Shown here: positions 23,638 through 35,490 of the stretch, piece after piece
Layout: the number at the start of each line of letters is the position of its first letter
Position numbering within the stretch: the first letter of the stretch is position 1
Assembly (NCBI GenBank): GCA_947579665.1
Contig: OX388345.1
Span: 58,333,454 to 58,397,453 of the forward strand
Source: Sympetrum striolatum
Lineage: Eukaryota; Arthropoda; Insecta; Odonata; Libellulidae
Direction: 5' to 3'
Length of the DNA stretch: 64,000 nt
The notes under the pieces: model-generated
The model's database searches: none
Seen by the model: only the letters and a program-made list of their open reading frames with translations
What the model was told of the DNA's origin: nothing
Made by a program: the position numbers and the translations under genes

Positions 23638-23890
23638 CAGTGGGGCAATTTGATAGTCAAGGGGGGCAATATGATATGTCTTGCATGTCACGAAAATTTA
23701 CTTTTTGCTTAGAATTTCCTAATGATTCATTCCTTAAACCTAACGACTGCATACAGAGAAGTTGTCGTATAGGATTCATTCCGTAAATTATTCAATTTCT
23801 TAATATTAAAAATTAAGCGACAGTTGCATGGGGGGTATTAGAATTTTTTTAAACGCTTAGGTGGGGCATGGCTGAAAAAGGGAAGCACTG
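23638..23890. mobile_element. Possible hAT-like MITE
   Basis: The segment begins CAGTGGGGCA and ends AGGGAAGCACTG, so CAGTG/CACTG termini are present as in hAT elements. GGGGGG-containing blocks (AAGGGGGGCAA near the left; GGGGGGTATT and GGTGGGGCATGG near the right) add some symmetry. The terminal repeats match only over a few bases, and I find no 8-bp target duplication. It directly abuts the LINE fragment that follows. Confidence 0.25.
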
Positions 23891-23929
23891 GGTTCAAGTT
23901 GCCTCATCCCTCCACTCTGTGTATCTCCA

Positions 23930-24335
23930 CTATTTATGAAGAAGAATATGATAGAAGAAAGCAATGAAGAAGAATTAAGCGTTACAAAAATGCTCTCAGA
24001 CGTAGGTTGGGAATCCTTGAAAGATAGGAGATTGGAAGCTAGGCTGCGATTGCTTAATAAATTCAGGGAAACTACATTTTCGGAAGATACAATCGGTATC
24101 ATGCAACCTCCCTGCTACCTCGGTCGATCCGATAATGACCGTGAGTTAAGAGAAATAGATGCTAGGACGTATCGTTCTAAAAATTCATTATTTCCGCGAA
24201 CGATACGCGACAATAACCGAATAAGGAAGTAGTTTAGATTCAACTGGTGTGTACACCCCCTGCCATACGCCGAAAGGTGGCTTGTAGGGTATTAATGTAG
24301 GTGTAGATGTAGATGAAGAAGAAATAAAGGATCGG
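23930..24335 (+). pseudogene. 5'-truncated LINE: ORF2 C-terminus, 3' UTR hairpin and GTAGAT tail
   Basis: The 98-codon + frame 23936-24232 carries SVTKMLSDVGWESLKDRR, EARLRLLNKF, then DARTYRSKN and SLFPRTIRD. These are the classic last 90 or so residues of an arthropod non-LTR retrotransposon ORF2 (LGWxxLxxRRxxARLxxLYK ... RTxxYxxSFFPRTIRDWN). The reverse transcriptase and endonuclease lie outside the copy. The tryptophan normally following RD is N here. After the stop there is a 3' UTR hairpin at 24258-24289 (CCCTGCCATACGCC paired with GGTGGCTTGTAGGG), followed by a tail of GTAGAT-like repeats to about 24320. The same hairpin occurs at 34.9, 39.5 and 57.15 kb. Upstream, the open frame begins at a chance Met inside the truncated protein. 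Confidence 0.8.
24258..24289 (+). other. LINE 3' UTR hairpin, copy 1
   Basis: CCCTGC pairs with GTAGGG, and CGCC with GGTG, partly through G.U pairs. Such a hairpin at the very 3' end, before the tail repeats, is the sort of structure a LINE reverse transcriptase recognises to prime. Confidence 0.6.
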
Positions 24336-24339
24336 TTTC

Positions 24340-26860
24340 TGTAGGAAAACATCTCGGTAGTTTTCGGTTGAAGCAGCCAAGTACAATATAAACCCAAGAT
24401 TTAGGAAAACACTCGGAAGAGTGAAAAAGAACAAGAAAAAGATTAATAATAGTAAACATAGGTAGTAGACTACAGAGAGAACTAAAAGGTGATATTTTAT
24501 TTCGCGAGAGAATTAGTGTAACATAGAAGGGTTAGGAAATGTGTGGAAAAACCTGCCTTCGGAACTTAAGCATAGAATGGAAAATGTTAGCTGAATCGAA
24601 ACAGAAGAAATGCTGAGGAAAATATTTCCCACTGAAAGACAAGTCAGCCGAAAAACTACTCAGCCAAACCCATTGTGCGGCTACGGAGAACTCTTATTAG
24701 AATAGATTAATCTGAAACACATAAATTCTCAGAATAGTAATCCTTCATATGACATCAATATGCGTTACAGTTCTTAAAAGGTACTGCTATGCAGGATCTC
24801 AAAGTAAACACCCACTATTGCGGCACTTTCCAACCTAATTCGATTTTTATGACCCTCGAATCAGGGTCATTAGGCACACGATGTGGTAAATCAGAGAGCA
24901 TCGATGATAGTGTAATTTCCTGTTAAGAGTAAAGGATGGAAAAATCGTGCGGAAAGAGTTAAATAAATTTGGATCTATTGATAGGCGACACAAAGCTTCG
25001 TGATAATGGGAGACCCCGAGATTTAGGGCCAAAACTTCTTGAGTCCCAATATTACTTACTGCGGGGAACACCAATTTTCATGTCACAGTGGACATATTTA
25101 ATTCCTCACATGTTGGAAAATGCAATCCACGGCCAATCACTTCGTTACTATAAGCCACACAAGCCTACAAATCTAAACGACTTAAATCCACGACGTTCAT
25201 GCAAAATGCGAATCTCAAAATTAAAAAGAAATTAAACGTAATAACGAATAAAAAATTAACGCTTTTAGGATAAATAATAAATATGTTAAAAATTAGACTT
25301 CCGTGAGCCATACGTTATATCTCTTTTTCTCGTTTCATTTTGGTATAGTTACACGCGGAAAAATATCTACACTTGGATGAATTTGGAATTCGCTTCATCA
25401 AGAAATTTAGCAAATCTTTTCGGGACCGATGGCATAAAAAATGATCATTTACAACAAAACGCAAAAACTATTACGGATCAAGAGAATCTGGACTTCGGTG
25501 TTCGCAGATTACTGTTTACCAAGACCAAAATTAGGTTGTTATTCAATGAGATTGTTACACAGGATGCATAAAAGAAAACTGTATGCTATTATATATTCAC
25601 CCAAGCAAAGAGGCAAACGCCTACTTTGGCACGATATATTATTAAAAATTATGTAAATACGATTGAAAGAATTGAATAATACATTCAAATCGTACGGAGA
25701 AAAGCTTATACAAAAGGATTTCTATCTATATGATAGAAATGAAGCATCATTATTCTTATCATGAAAAATTTGAAGAACTAGCGTATAAATCCTCGTGATT
25801 CACGTTCGACGAAAACCGCACCTTTCATACAACAGCAAAAGCAATAGATTCAATCTTCGGATTTAATGGAAACTGAATCGTAGGATGGCGAAGAGAATTC
25901 GTAACATTCCTCACATTCGAGCCGTAAAATCGATTAAAAAACAGAAAAAGAGGCGAACATCCATTCCGAGAGTCGCAATCCTATTTCGGTGATTTCGCTT
26001 CCCCGTCGCAATGTCTGTCAATATCCCGGAGGAAGGTCGCCTACTAAGCAGGTCCACGGGCAAAGAAACTACCCAAGGGCACGCGCTGAAGAAGTCCCCT
26101 CCTCCGCAGTAACATTACGTAACTTGATGGGGATTTTTGTTGACATAATAAGGAAAGAAAATATCATATCTGAATTGAGTGTATATTTTTGTGCTCGTCT
26201 TTAAGCGATAAGCGCCCTTATAAATTTTCAAACGAACAATGGTTCTTTAGGATATATACGACGCACACTGACACGTCTACGTATTAACTTGTTTTTATTT
26301 ATCTTCTGAATGCACACATACATACTTAAATGTGTAGTTACATACTTTACGTCTGTACGTCTATTTACACTAGGCTGGGCTGAAAAAGAAAACGATTTTT
26401 CGAGTATCGAATTCTAATAGCACTCAAAAGTTGCGTATTCGCATGCTGATTAACAGAAAAATAAGGAAAAAATTCTTAAATTAGATCTTTAGTTCGCGCA
26501 AACGGCCTAAAGTTTAACAAAAATCACAAAACCAGGCAAATTTCACCTTTGTGCTAAAATTATAAGGACTATGGCTTTTAACTTCTAATAGCTTCACACT
26601 ACTTCATTACTGATGTATTATAATTGGTAAAATAATTTTATAAACCATACGCTTCATTATGAGTACGTACATTGTAGCTAAAATTATCGAATTTTCGTGA
26701 AAAACAGGTTTTTTCCATTTTACATTGTACACACGGATATTAAAGTAGCATACATACACTTCAGTTCTTGTAACAGTCAAATAAGATCTAAATTGAATTT
26801 TGAATTGCACAAGAAAGCGCCTTTAATCAAGGTTGAACAGAAAGTAAAAAAATAAACCCT
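24340..26860. other. Intergenic stretch, no gene recognised
   Basis: Frames such as + 24969-25235 (88 codons) and + 25377-25571 match no family. A small hairpin ATTTCTATC/GATAGAAAT lies near 25720-25742. The segment 25960-26110 is CpG-richer and unassigned. Confidence 0.4.
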
Positions 26861-26863
26861 ATA

Positions 26864-26900
26864 GGAGACCTGGGTTCAAGTCCCAGTCAAGTCACTACTT
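26864..26900 (+). mobile_element. tRNA-like B-box fragment (SINE relic)
   Basis: GAGACCTGGGTTCAAGTCCC includes a good RNA polymerase III B box (GGTTCAAGTCC, 26873-26883) with pairing CTGGG/CCCAG around it as a T-arm. No A box or anticodon arm is seen at the right distance upstream, so it is not a tRNA gene. It is probably the head of a truncated SINE, but I cannot define its 3' end. Confidence 0.45.
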
Positions 26901-28279
26901 TTCACTTCTTGTAAAATCTTGTAAGAGTAGGCGGAAAGCTGGCGCGATGACTAAAGGAGAGAAAATTTTAGCAGGTAATTAATATTGTAATTAAATAATA
27001 TTGACTTGAAATTTCAGTCATTTCAAACCATATTCAGACAGAAATAATTGTAACCACTTTTAAAAATTTAAGTATTTAGACCAATGAGACCAATACCAAA
27101 GTGAGAGATATCACATCCCCTTCGGAAGTGATTCTCTAAATATAAAGATCGATTAAAAGCTACAGGCAATTCTTCAATATCTACTTAAGAACGAACGATT
27201 CTCCGCATCAAGATATGTCCGAAAAATGCCTTCAAACGAATTAGTGAAGGTTGCTTAAAGTTCACATTTTTATTTACATTAATGTTTCCTTCACCGAATA
27301 TGATTTCTATAGATTACATTTTGGGAACAGTGAGCATGGCACCAAGAGATCAAGGGTAGTTTCGGAGAGATTGTTTCACACCAAACGAAAGTGGAAAAAC
27401 GATAGATTTGACGTTACATTATAAGAAAATTCGAGCTTCTTCCATTTAATCAAGAGGGTTTTTGTAAGTTTTTCCCAAACTACGGTGCGAGTGTACAAAG
27501 AAATGTGTATTCTTACGGTAAGCTAATTATGACTGTGAGAATTGTTCCGCGTAATTCCCCTAATTTCTTGGAATTATTAAAACAACAGGCAAACGAAATA
27601 ATACCAGCATTTGTGAATTGAAGACTCCAAATCAGAACGAATGCAACTATAATTATAACTAAACATGTTTTTCTAATGGAGAGTTCGTAAGAACAGTGCA
27701 CCGGATATGAAACTGGGAGTGAATCAACTTGACGGAAAGAAGGAAAATGAAGGATTAAAGGCGTGACTAAAGGGACTTTCTATCACTCCTCCGTCAGCTA
27801 TGACAGCAGTGATTCCATTCATGGTGACGAAATGATGACAGATGGGATTTAGGAGGTTTCATTACGCAATGTCTACTAGTCATTGTTCTTCTACGGAACT
27901 TGCCAGAAAATGCAATCACTCATTCGGTACTTGACATTTGAGTTAAAATTAAGTTTCGCTTATAAATGAAATGTGCCTCGGTAATGTTGACAGGCATAAC
28001 GAATCCCTGTCAATCAGGATTCTTGAGGAATACTCTTTCAAAATCTACAACTCACGCTAGTCATAAAACGTATTTTGTGGTAATAGCAAACATTACTGAA
28101 GAAGAACAGTTTCGAATAAACGGAAGAAAAATGTAATCAACCATCATTGAACAAAATTTGCAATCGTGCTGTGAAATGAATGTCTTGCATCAAAAAAATG
28201 GACCACGCAAACAATATTTCAGAGGCAAAGGACTTGTTTTCAATAAAAAATAAAGATGAATATTTTTACAATATAGTAA
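26901..28279. other. Intergenic stretch, nothing recognised
   Basis: AT-rich, with no conserved motif in any frame. Confidence 0.45.
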
Positions 28280-28600
28280 TGTGGCATGGAAAAACATTCT
28301 GAGGAAAACAAAGTGATGAGGAAAGCTGGGACAGGAAATAAGCTGACCGTGAAGATGAACGGAAAACCGATTTTACAGGTTGAAAGCGTTCAATTTCTAG
28401 ACAGTGTTCTTGTAATATGACATCTGCTCAGTGGAAATTAGGTGTGGGATATCCAAGGCTAAAGCGTCCTTTCAAATTCAAGGGATTGAATTAAAATCAG
28501 ATGAAAATCTTTTGAACAGACTAGCATATTTCTGCCAGTGGAGTATTGCCTATCATAACTGATTACCGAAAATCCTAAAAGAGAAATTAAATGACTACTT
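28280..28600 (+). pseudogene. Decayed LINE reverse transcriptase C-terminal part
   Basis: Reading + with stops and frameshifts, ENKVMRKAGTGNKLTVKMNG and then QVESVQFLDS (about 28301-28404) match a known order. This is the KTKVMxxxK ... LxIxMNGExIExVxxFKYLGS region that follows the YxDD box in non-LTR reverse transcriptases. Next, GISKAKASFQI (about 28450-28480) matches RIxMAKxAFxxK, and WSIAYH (about 28540-28556) sits where YVWSIALYG belongs. The order of four conserved blocks over about 85 codons makes the assignment good despite decay. The YxDD catalytic box is not recognisable upstream. Sequence to about 28760 may be further remains of the same element. Confidence 0.65.
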
Positions 28601-28760
28601 AAAGAAGATAGGGAGACAAGATTGCATGAAGAATAAATAAAAGCGAAAATTGTTAGAAGAAAGGAATTACTGCAATAAATCGTTATAAGATAAACGGTTG
28701 ATTTTAAACCATTTCAGAGATGACATGGTCTCAGACGAGGCAGAAAATATACTGCATCCA

Positions 28761-30631
28761 TCATGAATGCAAATTAAATACTGCGTGAAAAATCATGGGT
28801 AGAGATTCAATATCTTATCAGTTGAAAAATTCAGTGTTTACGAACAGTACCGAAACTGAAGAGCTCGAAAAACATTACGAACGGTGTATGAACCCTCTGC
28901 CAGGAAAATGGCGGTTGGGGCACAAGTGCAGGGGGGTACAAGTGCGTAAGCTAATTCGGTTTCGGTATCGGCAACCCGAGACGAATCTACGTCATAACCA
29001 AAGGGATGTGTATTTTACATAAATATAAATTTCATTGCGTGGATACGGCGACGTCATCATTTCTTCCAAATACTAACTAGACTAACTAAATAGACTAACT
29101 TCAAATAGCCGATCGAATAGAATGGTGGCGAGTCGATGGAGCTTACGAGGTCGCTCAAAAGCGAACCTTCGTAACGGCTTCGGAAATCGATTGCGTTACC
29201 GAATCCGTATCCGAAGTTTGTTCAAAACATACGCAATATCCGTCCAGCTCCGGATAAAGGAAAGAATAGCAGAAACGATAACTACTGCAAGAAAGTGAAC
29301 GCAGGATTGATCTTTGGAAGCTGAAAGCAAGTAGGCACAGAAATTGCAGGTCATAAACCGAATGATGATTATGAGATATGAACAACTGCTCAAAATTACG
29401 GGGACCGCACGTATGAGTCCAGAGAGTATGAATATGAAATGTGTGTACACATAACTATCGTCTGTCAGTTATTCCAGAGCTCTCCTTCCATACATTTTCC
29501 TTGAATCAGGTCGATGTGAGCTACAGGGAAATGTCCGGTTTGACCTTCACGTGAAGTGCGGGTGGCCACAGAGTGCGGTTCGCCTCTTTATCAGATCAAC
29601 CTTTCATTCCATAACAGTTCCTATAATAGGGAGGGTCTCGAGTCTAAAGCAAGATCCGGAAGAGTAATATTGGCAATAAAAATAGAAGAGAACACAGGGG
29701 TTTATTAATTTGGGCCGAGACAAAAATTCAATGCGTTTTAACGAAACAGAATGGACGAAACCTTGGGAGGCTGCCACACGGAAGGTAGAGAAGAAACTTG
29801 AAATAGAAATTGTTCTTCCGCCTTATCTTAAGAAATTTAGAGCAAAAGAGGCAAATGGAAATTGAGATATTTCAATACTAAATCTAAAATTAAAATATGT
29901 GAGAATAATGGCGGGGTGTATATCAGGATTTCGATAGTATCATGCAACATAGCCGTTTTTAAACGCAATCAAAGCAAATTAAATCGACGAAAATAACTGT
30001 TTCCGATGTGACTTACTGGGAATATTCGTAATATGGTCAAGAAGGAAAACTCATTTCGAGAAAGTTTCAACTCTATCGAAGTTTATCAATCAGAGGATTG
30101 GTTTGAAACAACTCTCCTGAGTATTTGCTATTGCTTCCTCCCCTTAGAAGTCTTAATTTAGATTTTCGCAATTCAACCCAGGTCTTCCTCTATAATTCAG
30201 CTATCGCGAGATTACATGAGCGCATCCGTTTTGGACCGGGAAATGCTTATGTTTATGTAAATAGTTCAAATCTTATACAGTAATCCTTGGGGGCACACAA
30301 ATTCACCATACATGAGATCCAGCAGTATTATGATGCAGAACTATTTGATACAGATATGCATCAAAGAGGGGGGTTGAACTTTAAACAATTTCCAACCTGA
30401 GTCGCTTGAAATACGTTTTAAAACAGGCAGTGTCGCTTTAGTACTCCACTTACAATTAGATGAAGTTTTACACTGTGCAAGTTTCCCTATGTTTTTGGAA
30501 ACACGCATACGTCAGTATATGCGGTCGGTACATATAATTTAAGTGTTGACTCATCTAAATTATTACGAATCTTAAAAAGGGAAATTTCCAAATTTTTAAC
30601 GAAACCATCTCAGGGTTAACATTGTGGTATA
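28761..30631. other. Intergenic stretch, no gene recognised
   Basis: Short unmatched frames. The segment 28950-29220 contains several CGGTATCGG/CGAATCCG-like CpG-rich words but no defined repeat. A short GACTAACT run is at about 29080-29100. The 29460-29640 part is CpG-richer and unassigned. Confidence 0.4.
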
Positions 30632-30643
30632 TCTTAATTTGTG

Positions 30644-30724
30644 AAAAAGTCATGGTAACAAACTTTTACTAGACCACTAATTTAAAATTAGTGGTCTAGT
30701 AAAAGTTTGTTACCATGACTTTTT
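30644..30724. repeat. Perfect palindrome, 38-bp arms, 5-nt loop
   Basis: The arm at 30644-30681 begins AAAAAGTCATGGTAACAAAC and ends in CACTAAT. It is exactly complementary to 30687-30724, with TTAAA as the spacer. The symmetry continues less perfectly outward: TATCTTAA...TTTG on the left against CCAAATTTTAAGATA on the right, to about 30632 and 30738. The arm read from the centre (ATTAGTGGTCTAG...) resembles the end of a mariner-type inverted repeat, but no transposase is present. A foldback element, a junction of two transposon ends, a hairpin RNA gene or an assembly fold-over are all possible. Confidence 0.85.
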
Positions 30725-30739
30725 TCCAAATTTTAAGAT

Positions 30740-33700
30740 AAATTTACGAATCTGAACTCATCACTGAGAATTCAGGTCGACTCTAAATGTTTGAAAACGG
30801 CAAGGAGTTTGATATAAGATATTTTTTTGCGAAGATTACATAAAGAAAGTTCATACAAAGGTCTTTAAAAATCAAAGTCATTGAATTCGTTCATCTGAAC
30901 AATGTGACTAAGGACTTCCGGCGAGGGATATATGTCACGTGCAAAACGGAATTGTGAATGGAAATCTTACCGACGAACGTAGTTGGAAATTACAGATTAT
31001 TTCAAAATAGCTTTCTTCGCTTCTGTATGAGATAACATTTTCCTTCGACTACCCCCCTCTCTTGAGAGACATTCCTATTCTCCCGTCGGCACTCTCAGAT
31101 TTTTAATCATATTCTCGCAATTACTCTTTGTCCACTTTTCCGGTAGCTCTTTCCGGCTATTATAACTTCCACATTTTCTTTGTGTTATTTTATTTATAAT
31201 GAGTAATGAAACATTATGTTCAGATGACTTGGTATTTCCTCAGACTTCTTTCACAACAACCCTTCATCTTCCTCAAGAATCTCATGTGGGTGTATTCTTA
31301 TTTGTTCTTTCTCTTTCGTCACGTGTTTCGCGTTATATTCTTCAAGCAGTTATAGTCATGTAAACTTTTTCCTCAAGTTCTTCCCTCTTTTATTTATCAG
31401 TTATCTTTATTTATTTTTCCGTGCTAAATTCTTATATTTTTTCTACGAACTCGCTATACTAATTAAGAAGTCAAATTATTTGAATCTAAGATACTTTTTT
31501 GTCCACAAATTTGAAAATAAGAGAAAAAATTGTTACGTTTCAAGGGTTTACATGATATGATAATCAGGGAGTTTACTTTGAAGGACAATGCGCTTTCTTA
31601 AACAGGCTTATTTATTCATACATAAAATCTTACATACAAACACTTTATAATGCTCTAATATAAGAATATCTCTCCATTTTCACAGTAAGGGCCGAAATCC
31701 GCAATAGCATCTGTCAGCTGTCGTCATCCACACTTTGATTTGAAAAGCGCGAGTTTCGTCGATGCCTCACAATTTATCTTAAGGACCATCAATTGATGAT
31801 CCAATCACTGGCTAATCTTGGCATGTCAAAACGCGTCGAAAATTATTTCCTAAATAGATTTCAATGAATATATTTTCTTTAAACAATCGGGAAAACACTT
31901 CCATTTGTTGTCTGGATTTGAGGGTCGCGAACTCTACCCTTGGAAGTGATTGGAGATAGGACGTCAGAAGACGCGGCGGCAAAATACCACGGGGGGTGGA
32001 GGGGGCGGGATTTACCAACAGAATCTGCACAGAGGAAGCATCTGCAGATGGACGTATTACGGAAGATCTAAGAGCTCGGAAAAGGATCAAGAGGGCAGAG
32101 AGCCTAAATTACCATAATATCGTTTAAATAATCAAAGCGTTTTGTATGAATATAATATTTATAGTCTCCCTGGAAGTTTTAGATAAATAAAAATTGACAG
32201 AATGTTTAGGAGGAATGGTGCACAAATTCAAAACAGTCGAAGAAATTAATAAAAAATCCTTTATACGTTTGTGCAATCTTATTGTTTTTATTTTTCACCC
32301 ATGATATATTACAGTATTAGTAATGAGTAGTGTTTAATGATAACATCTTATTGGGCAATGTGTGTGAAGTATGTTACCTTGTTGATGATGGAATGAAATT
32401 TAAAATAGCACGAGGAAGCGTGCGCCTTGTAACGCAAAGTATTTTTCACTTGTGTAAAGCTTTATCTTGGCTTGTTGTTCAGATGAAATATTTGGGGAAA
32501 TGGAAAGAAAATGTAAATATTAGAATTATTTTAAATAAACTACTGCAATAGCTCAAAAGACGTCTGAAGGAGGAGGCAGATGAAAGAGGCCTGTACCTGA
32601 GGGCGATGGAATCTTTGAGAACTTTGGGGGGAAATATTTCTCGACAAATATCGAAAATGTGATAAACAGGAAAGGCTGCCAGAAGAGAGAAATTTTTCAG
32701 TCGATTTTATCGATGGATTAAAATTAAAATTGCGCGTACGAAACTATAAGAAATAAATAAAATAATTTCCTAAGATTTCCATGAACTTTCTCTGATATAA
32801 CAATTATATCCAAGCGTTGAAAAAATATATAGTGATACATTTTTCTGATGTTTAGATATATTAAACCTGCATAAACTCAAAAAAAAAACAATTAAATGAG
32901 AAACATCCGAGAAGATGCTCCCGTGGTCTCATAAGATGGCTCTATCTTGGTAGCGGAACTGGATTAAGAGAAAAACTTTCGAAGTAAAACTTTCCAACCT
33001 TGGAGGAATTGAAGCATTGAAAAGTACTGGAAAGGAGCTTAAACATCGGAGACTTGGGGAGAATAACTCTCTAAAGAAGCATATACAAATCAGGCTACGG
33101 CCTTGAACGACTTATTTATATAATCGAAATTCGTGCATGCGGCGAAACCGTATCAAGAAAAACGCATGTTAAGATAAAATTATGATGCGCTAATTTAAAA
33201 ATAAGTCTTTTATTATTCTAAAGTCTGAGGTCACTGATTGCACAGGAGAACCTAAGTAACTGTATCAATATCGATGAGCTTGAGAACGTTTTTCGTCGAC
33301 CAGCAAAAGTCTCTATTTATTGGTTGTAAGAATTGATTCATGAAAGTATATATTAATAATATAAGTACGTACTGATTAATAAAACAGTGAAGCCAGGTCT
33401 ACACTCCATACAATAATGATAGCAATAAAACATCTTTATAAAGAGGGAGAGTAAGACTTATTCTGTTTCTTTTACATCTAACCTTAATTTGATTTAAATA
33501 TGATATCTGAAAGTATTCGGGGATGAAAATCATAATTTTTAGGCAATGATTCTTCATAAAAGATGCAAACGCATAACCATTGCGGATGATTAAAATATTT
33601 AAGCAACTCTTACTTCTGTTGAGATGAGAAAACGTGCTCAATAGCATAGGTAATTAAAAGTTTGGCCAGAAAACTTATGATTTATATCATATTCACAAGG

Positions 33701-34760
33701 TTATAAGTTTCTATTGTTGAAGGATTTTTCTCTTCAGACGAGAAATCGCGCAAATACAATACAATTTCCTGTCGAGGCGCAGCAGACTCGATAAAAGAGG
33801 AAGAAATGTATGTGAATTGGCGAAATGTAGCAATTAGAGGTTTCCGAATGTGTGCCCATTCCATCAAAGGACGAGAGCCAGGGGCGGTTACTTAACAAAC
33901 ATCGCAAACTGGTGTTATGATTAGCAGGAGCACTTGCGTCCTTCACCTTGACTGCGAGCAAAGGACGGAAAGTACACCCGCACTTCGAGAATGTTGAACC
34001 CTGTTATAGGAACGAAAATGGTATTTGACATCGCTGGTCTATGTGTTACTTGCAAAAGGCCGGATATAATATATTAATAATAATACTTCTTACGGATACA
34101 ATTCTTTGCGATAGGAATTTGGTCGCAGCATGTTGAGATAAGAAATCCGAGGCTGAAAAAATCGTAACTAAGGCGTGAAAGGACATCTGCCATGTGCAGC
34201 GAAACGAAAAAAAACCATACGAACAAGTAGAGCCAGAACATCACAGTTACTTCTAGAAGGTCAGTAATAACGTAATGTAAACACACAAGGTGCACAGCAC
34301 GGTGTAATAAAATAAGATTTCGAAGTGATTTCAAGAGTACTAAGTAACATGTTGCTTTTGCTTTATTAGGTAACAGCTGTTTTTCTCACATTTTGAAGTA
34401 CAATACGTAAAGCGTCCGATAAATAATATTCAATATCACTATGTGGAATCGGAGCTGCAAACTTTAGATAATTAAAATTTTATAACGTAATAAAATGTAG
34501 ATCTAAAACCAGCTCTAAATAGGCATTAGAAGTTCCATAGTAACCATACCAGACCCGCAGACGGATTAGATACGAATCTTTAGTATTTTTCACAAAAATC
34601 CAACTGAAATATGCATAATACAACTTTCTCAAATGAAACGAAAACTGTATTGTCAAGGATAAATTCAAATTGATTATTGACGAAAGTGAACCTAATCTCA
34701 TCTCATTATGTTCACTTTCACTTGTTCACGTTCACACAATATTATTATTGGAAATTTAGT
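30740..34760. other. Long intergenic stretch, no gene recognised
   Basis: Frames such as minus 31812-32090 (92 codons) and minus 34074-34334 match no family. The T-rich run of short hydrophobic frames is a composition effect. No repeats shared with other regions were noticed. Confidence 0.4.
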
Positions 34761-34765
34761 GTAGC

Positions 34766-34850
34766 ATTTCCATATTTCTGATTCCATTTACCTTTACCGT
34801 CATTTCCATAATGTCTGATTCCATTTACAGTTTTTACCTTTTCCGTCATG
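34766..34850 (+). repeat. Short tandem duplication
   Basis: Two imperfect copies of a roughly 45-bp unit containing TCTGATTCCATTTAC, CTTT(A/T)CCGTCAT and TCCATA lie in tandem. They differ by a small insertion (AGTTTT) and substitutions. It looks like slippage or an unequal-exchange duplication. Confidence 0.6.
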
Positions 34851-34869
34851 AAAGAACGATATTTTGGAT

Positions 34870-34960
34870 CTGCGTATTTACATCTACGTATTTACCCTAC
34901 AAGCTTCCTTCCGGCGTGTGGCAGGGGAAAATCCGATTCAATGGATCGATTGCAACATCT
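34870..34960 (-). mobile_element. LINE 3' end (hairpin family), minus strand
   Basis: On the minus strand, CCCCTGCCACACGCCGGAAG...CTTGTAGGGTAAATACGTAG gives the same 3' hairpin as at 24258 (here 34895-34926). The tail of GTAGATG/TAAATACG-like units follows. No coding part is recognised upstream, so this is a short 5'-truncated insertion. Confidence 0.6.
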
Positions 34961-35425
34961 ATGCAAACTTTATCTTCGCCAACAGTAAAAACGACGTTAA
35001 TTAAGAGTCTAATTAACACGGCCACATTATCGAGAGTGGGAAAACGATTCCACTATGTTCCAGGCAATGAATGAAGTAACAGCAATTCCTTTGGTGACCG
35101 TTAAGGATGAAACCTGTTGCATTAAAAGAAACAAATGTGGAAAATATGATACTGCCTTTATGATTTTCTGATCCTTAGAGGACTATAGTAGGAAAAATTA
35201 TTCAACGAGGTGGAATAAGTTGGAGACATCTTACTCCATTTCGGTGTATAATAAGATTGAAGAAAAACTCCATCATACTGTCTTGATTTACAATTTCCGC
35301 TTACTTTTTTCTTATATTCCATTAGAATTTCCCGCTCATTTCTCATTCAATAGTCCCTTCTCATTTTTTCTCATATTATATCTTTAACTGATTATTGAAT
35401 ATGTATGACGATGGGATAAGCAGAT
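34961..35425. other. Intergenic stretch, nothing recognised
   Basis: No gene or repeat was recognised. Confidence 0.4.
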
Positions 35426-35426
35426 G

Positions 35427-35490
35427 GAATAGAAGACTTTTAGTTTCAGTCCCGCCCGAATAAAGAGATATTATAATTATAAATCCCGGT
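35427..35490 (+). mobile_element. Retroposon 3' end, copy 2 (CGCCCGAATAAAGA type)
   Basis: AGACTTTTAGTTTCAGTCCC, then GCCCGAATAAAGAGATATTA, then an AT-rich tail. It aligns by eye with the minus-strand copy at 13660-13722. Together they define a retroposon family 3' terminus with an AATAAA signal. Confidence 0.55.

Noticed and set aside
23638..23890. Confident hAT transposon
   Set aside because: CAGTG/CACTG ends are present, but terminal repeats match over too few bases and no 8-bp target duplication is seen. It is kept only as a low-confidence feature.
26864..26900. tRNA gene
   Set aside because: Only a T-arm/B box is present, with no A box or anticodon arm at the right distance.
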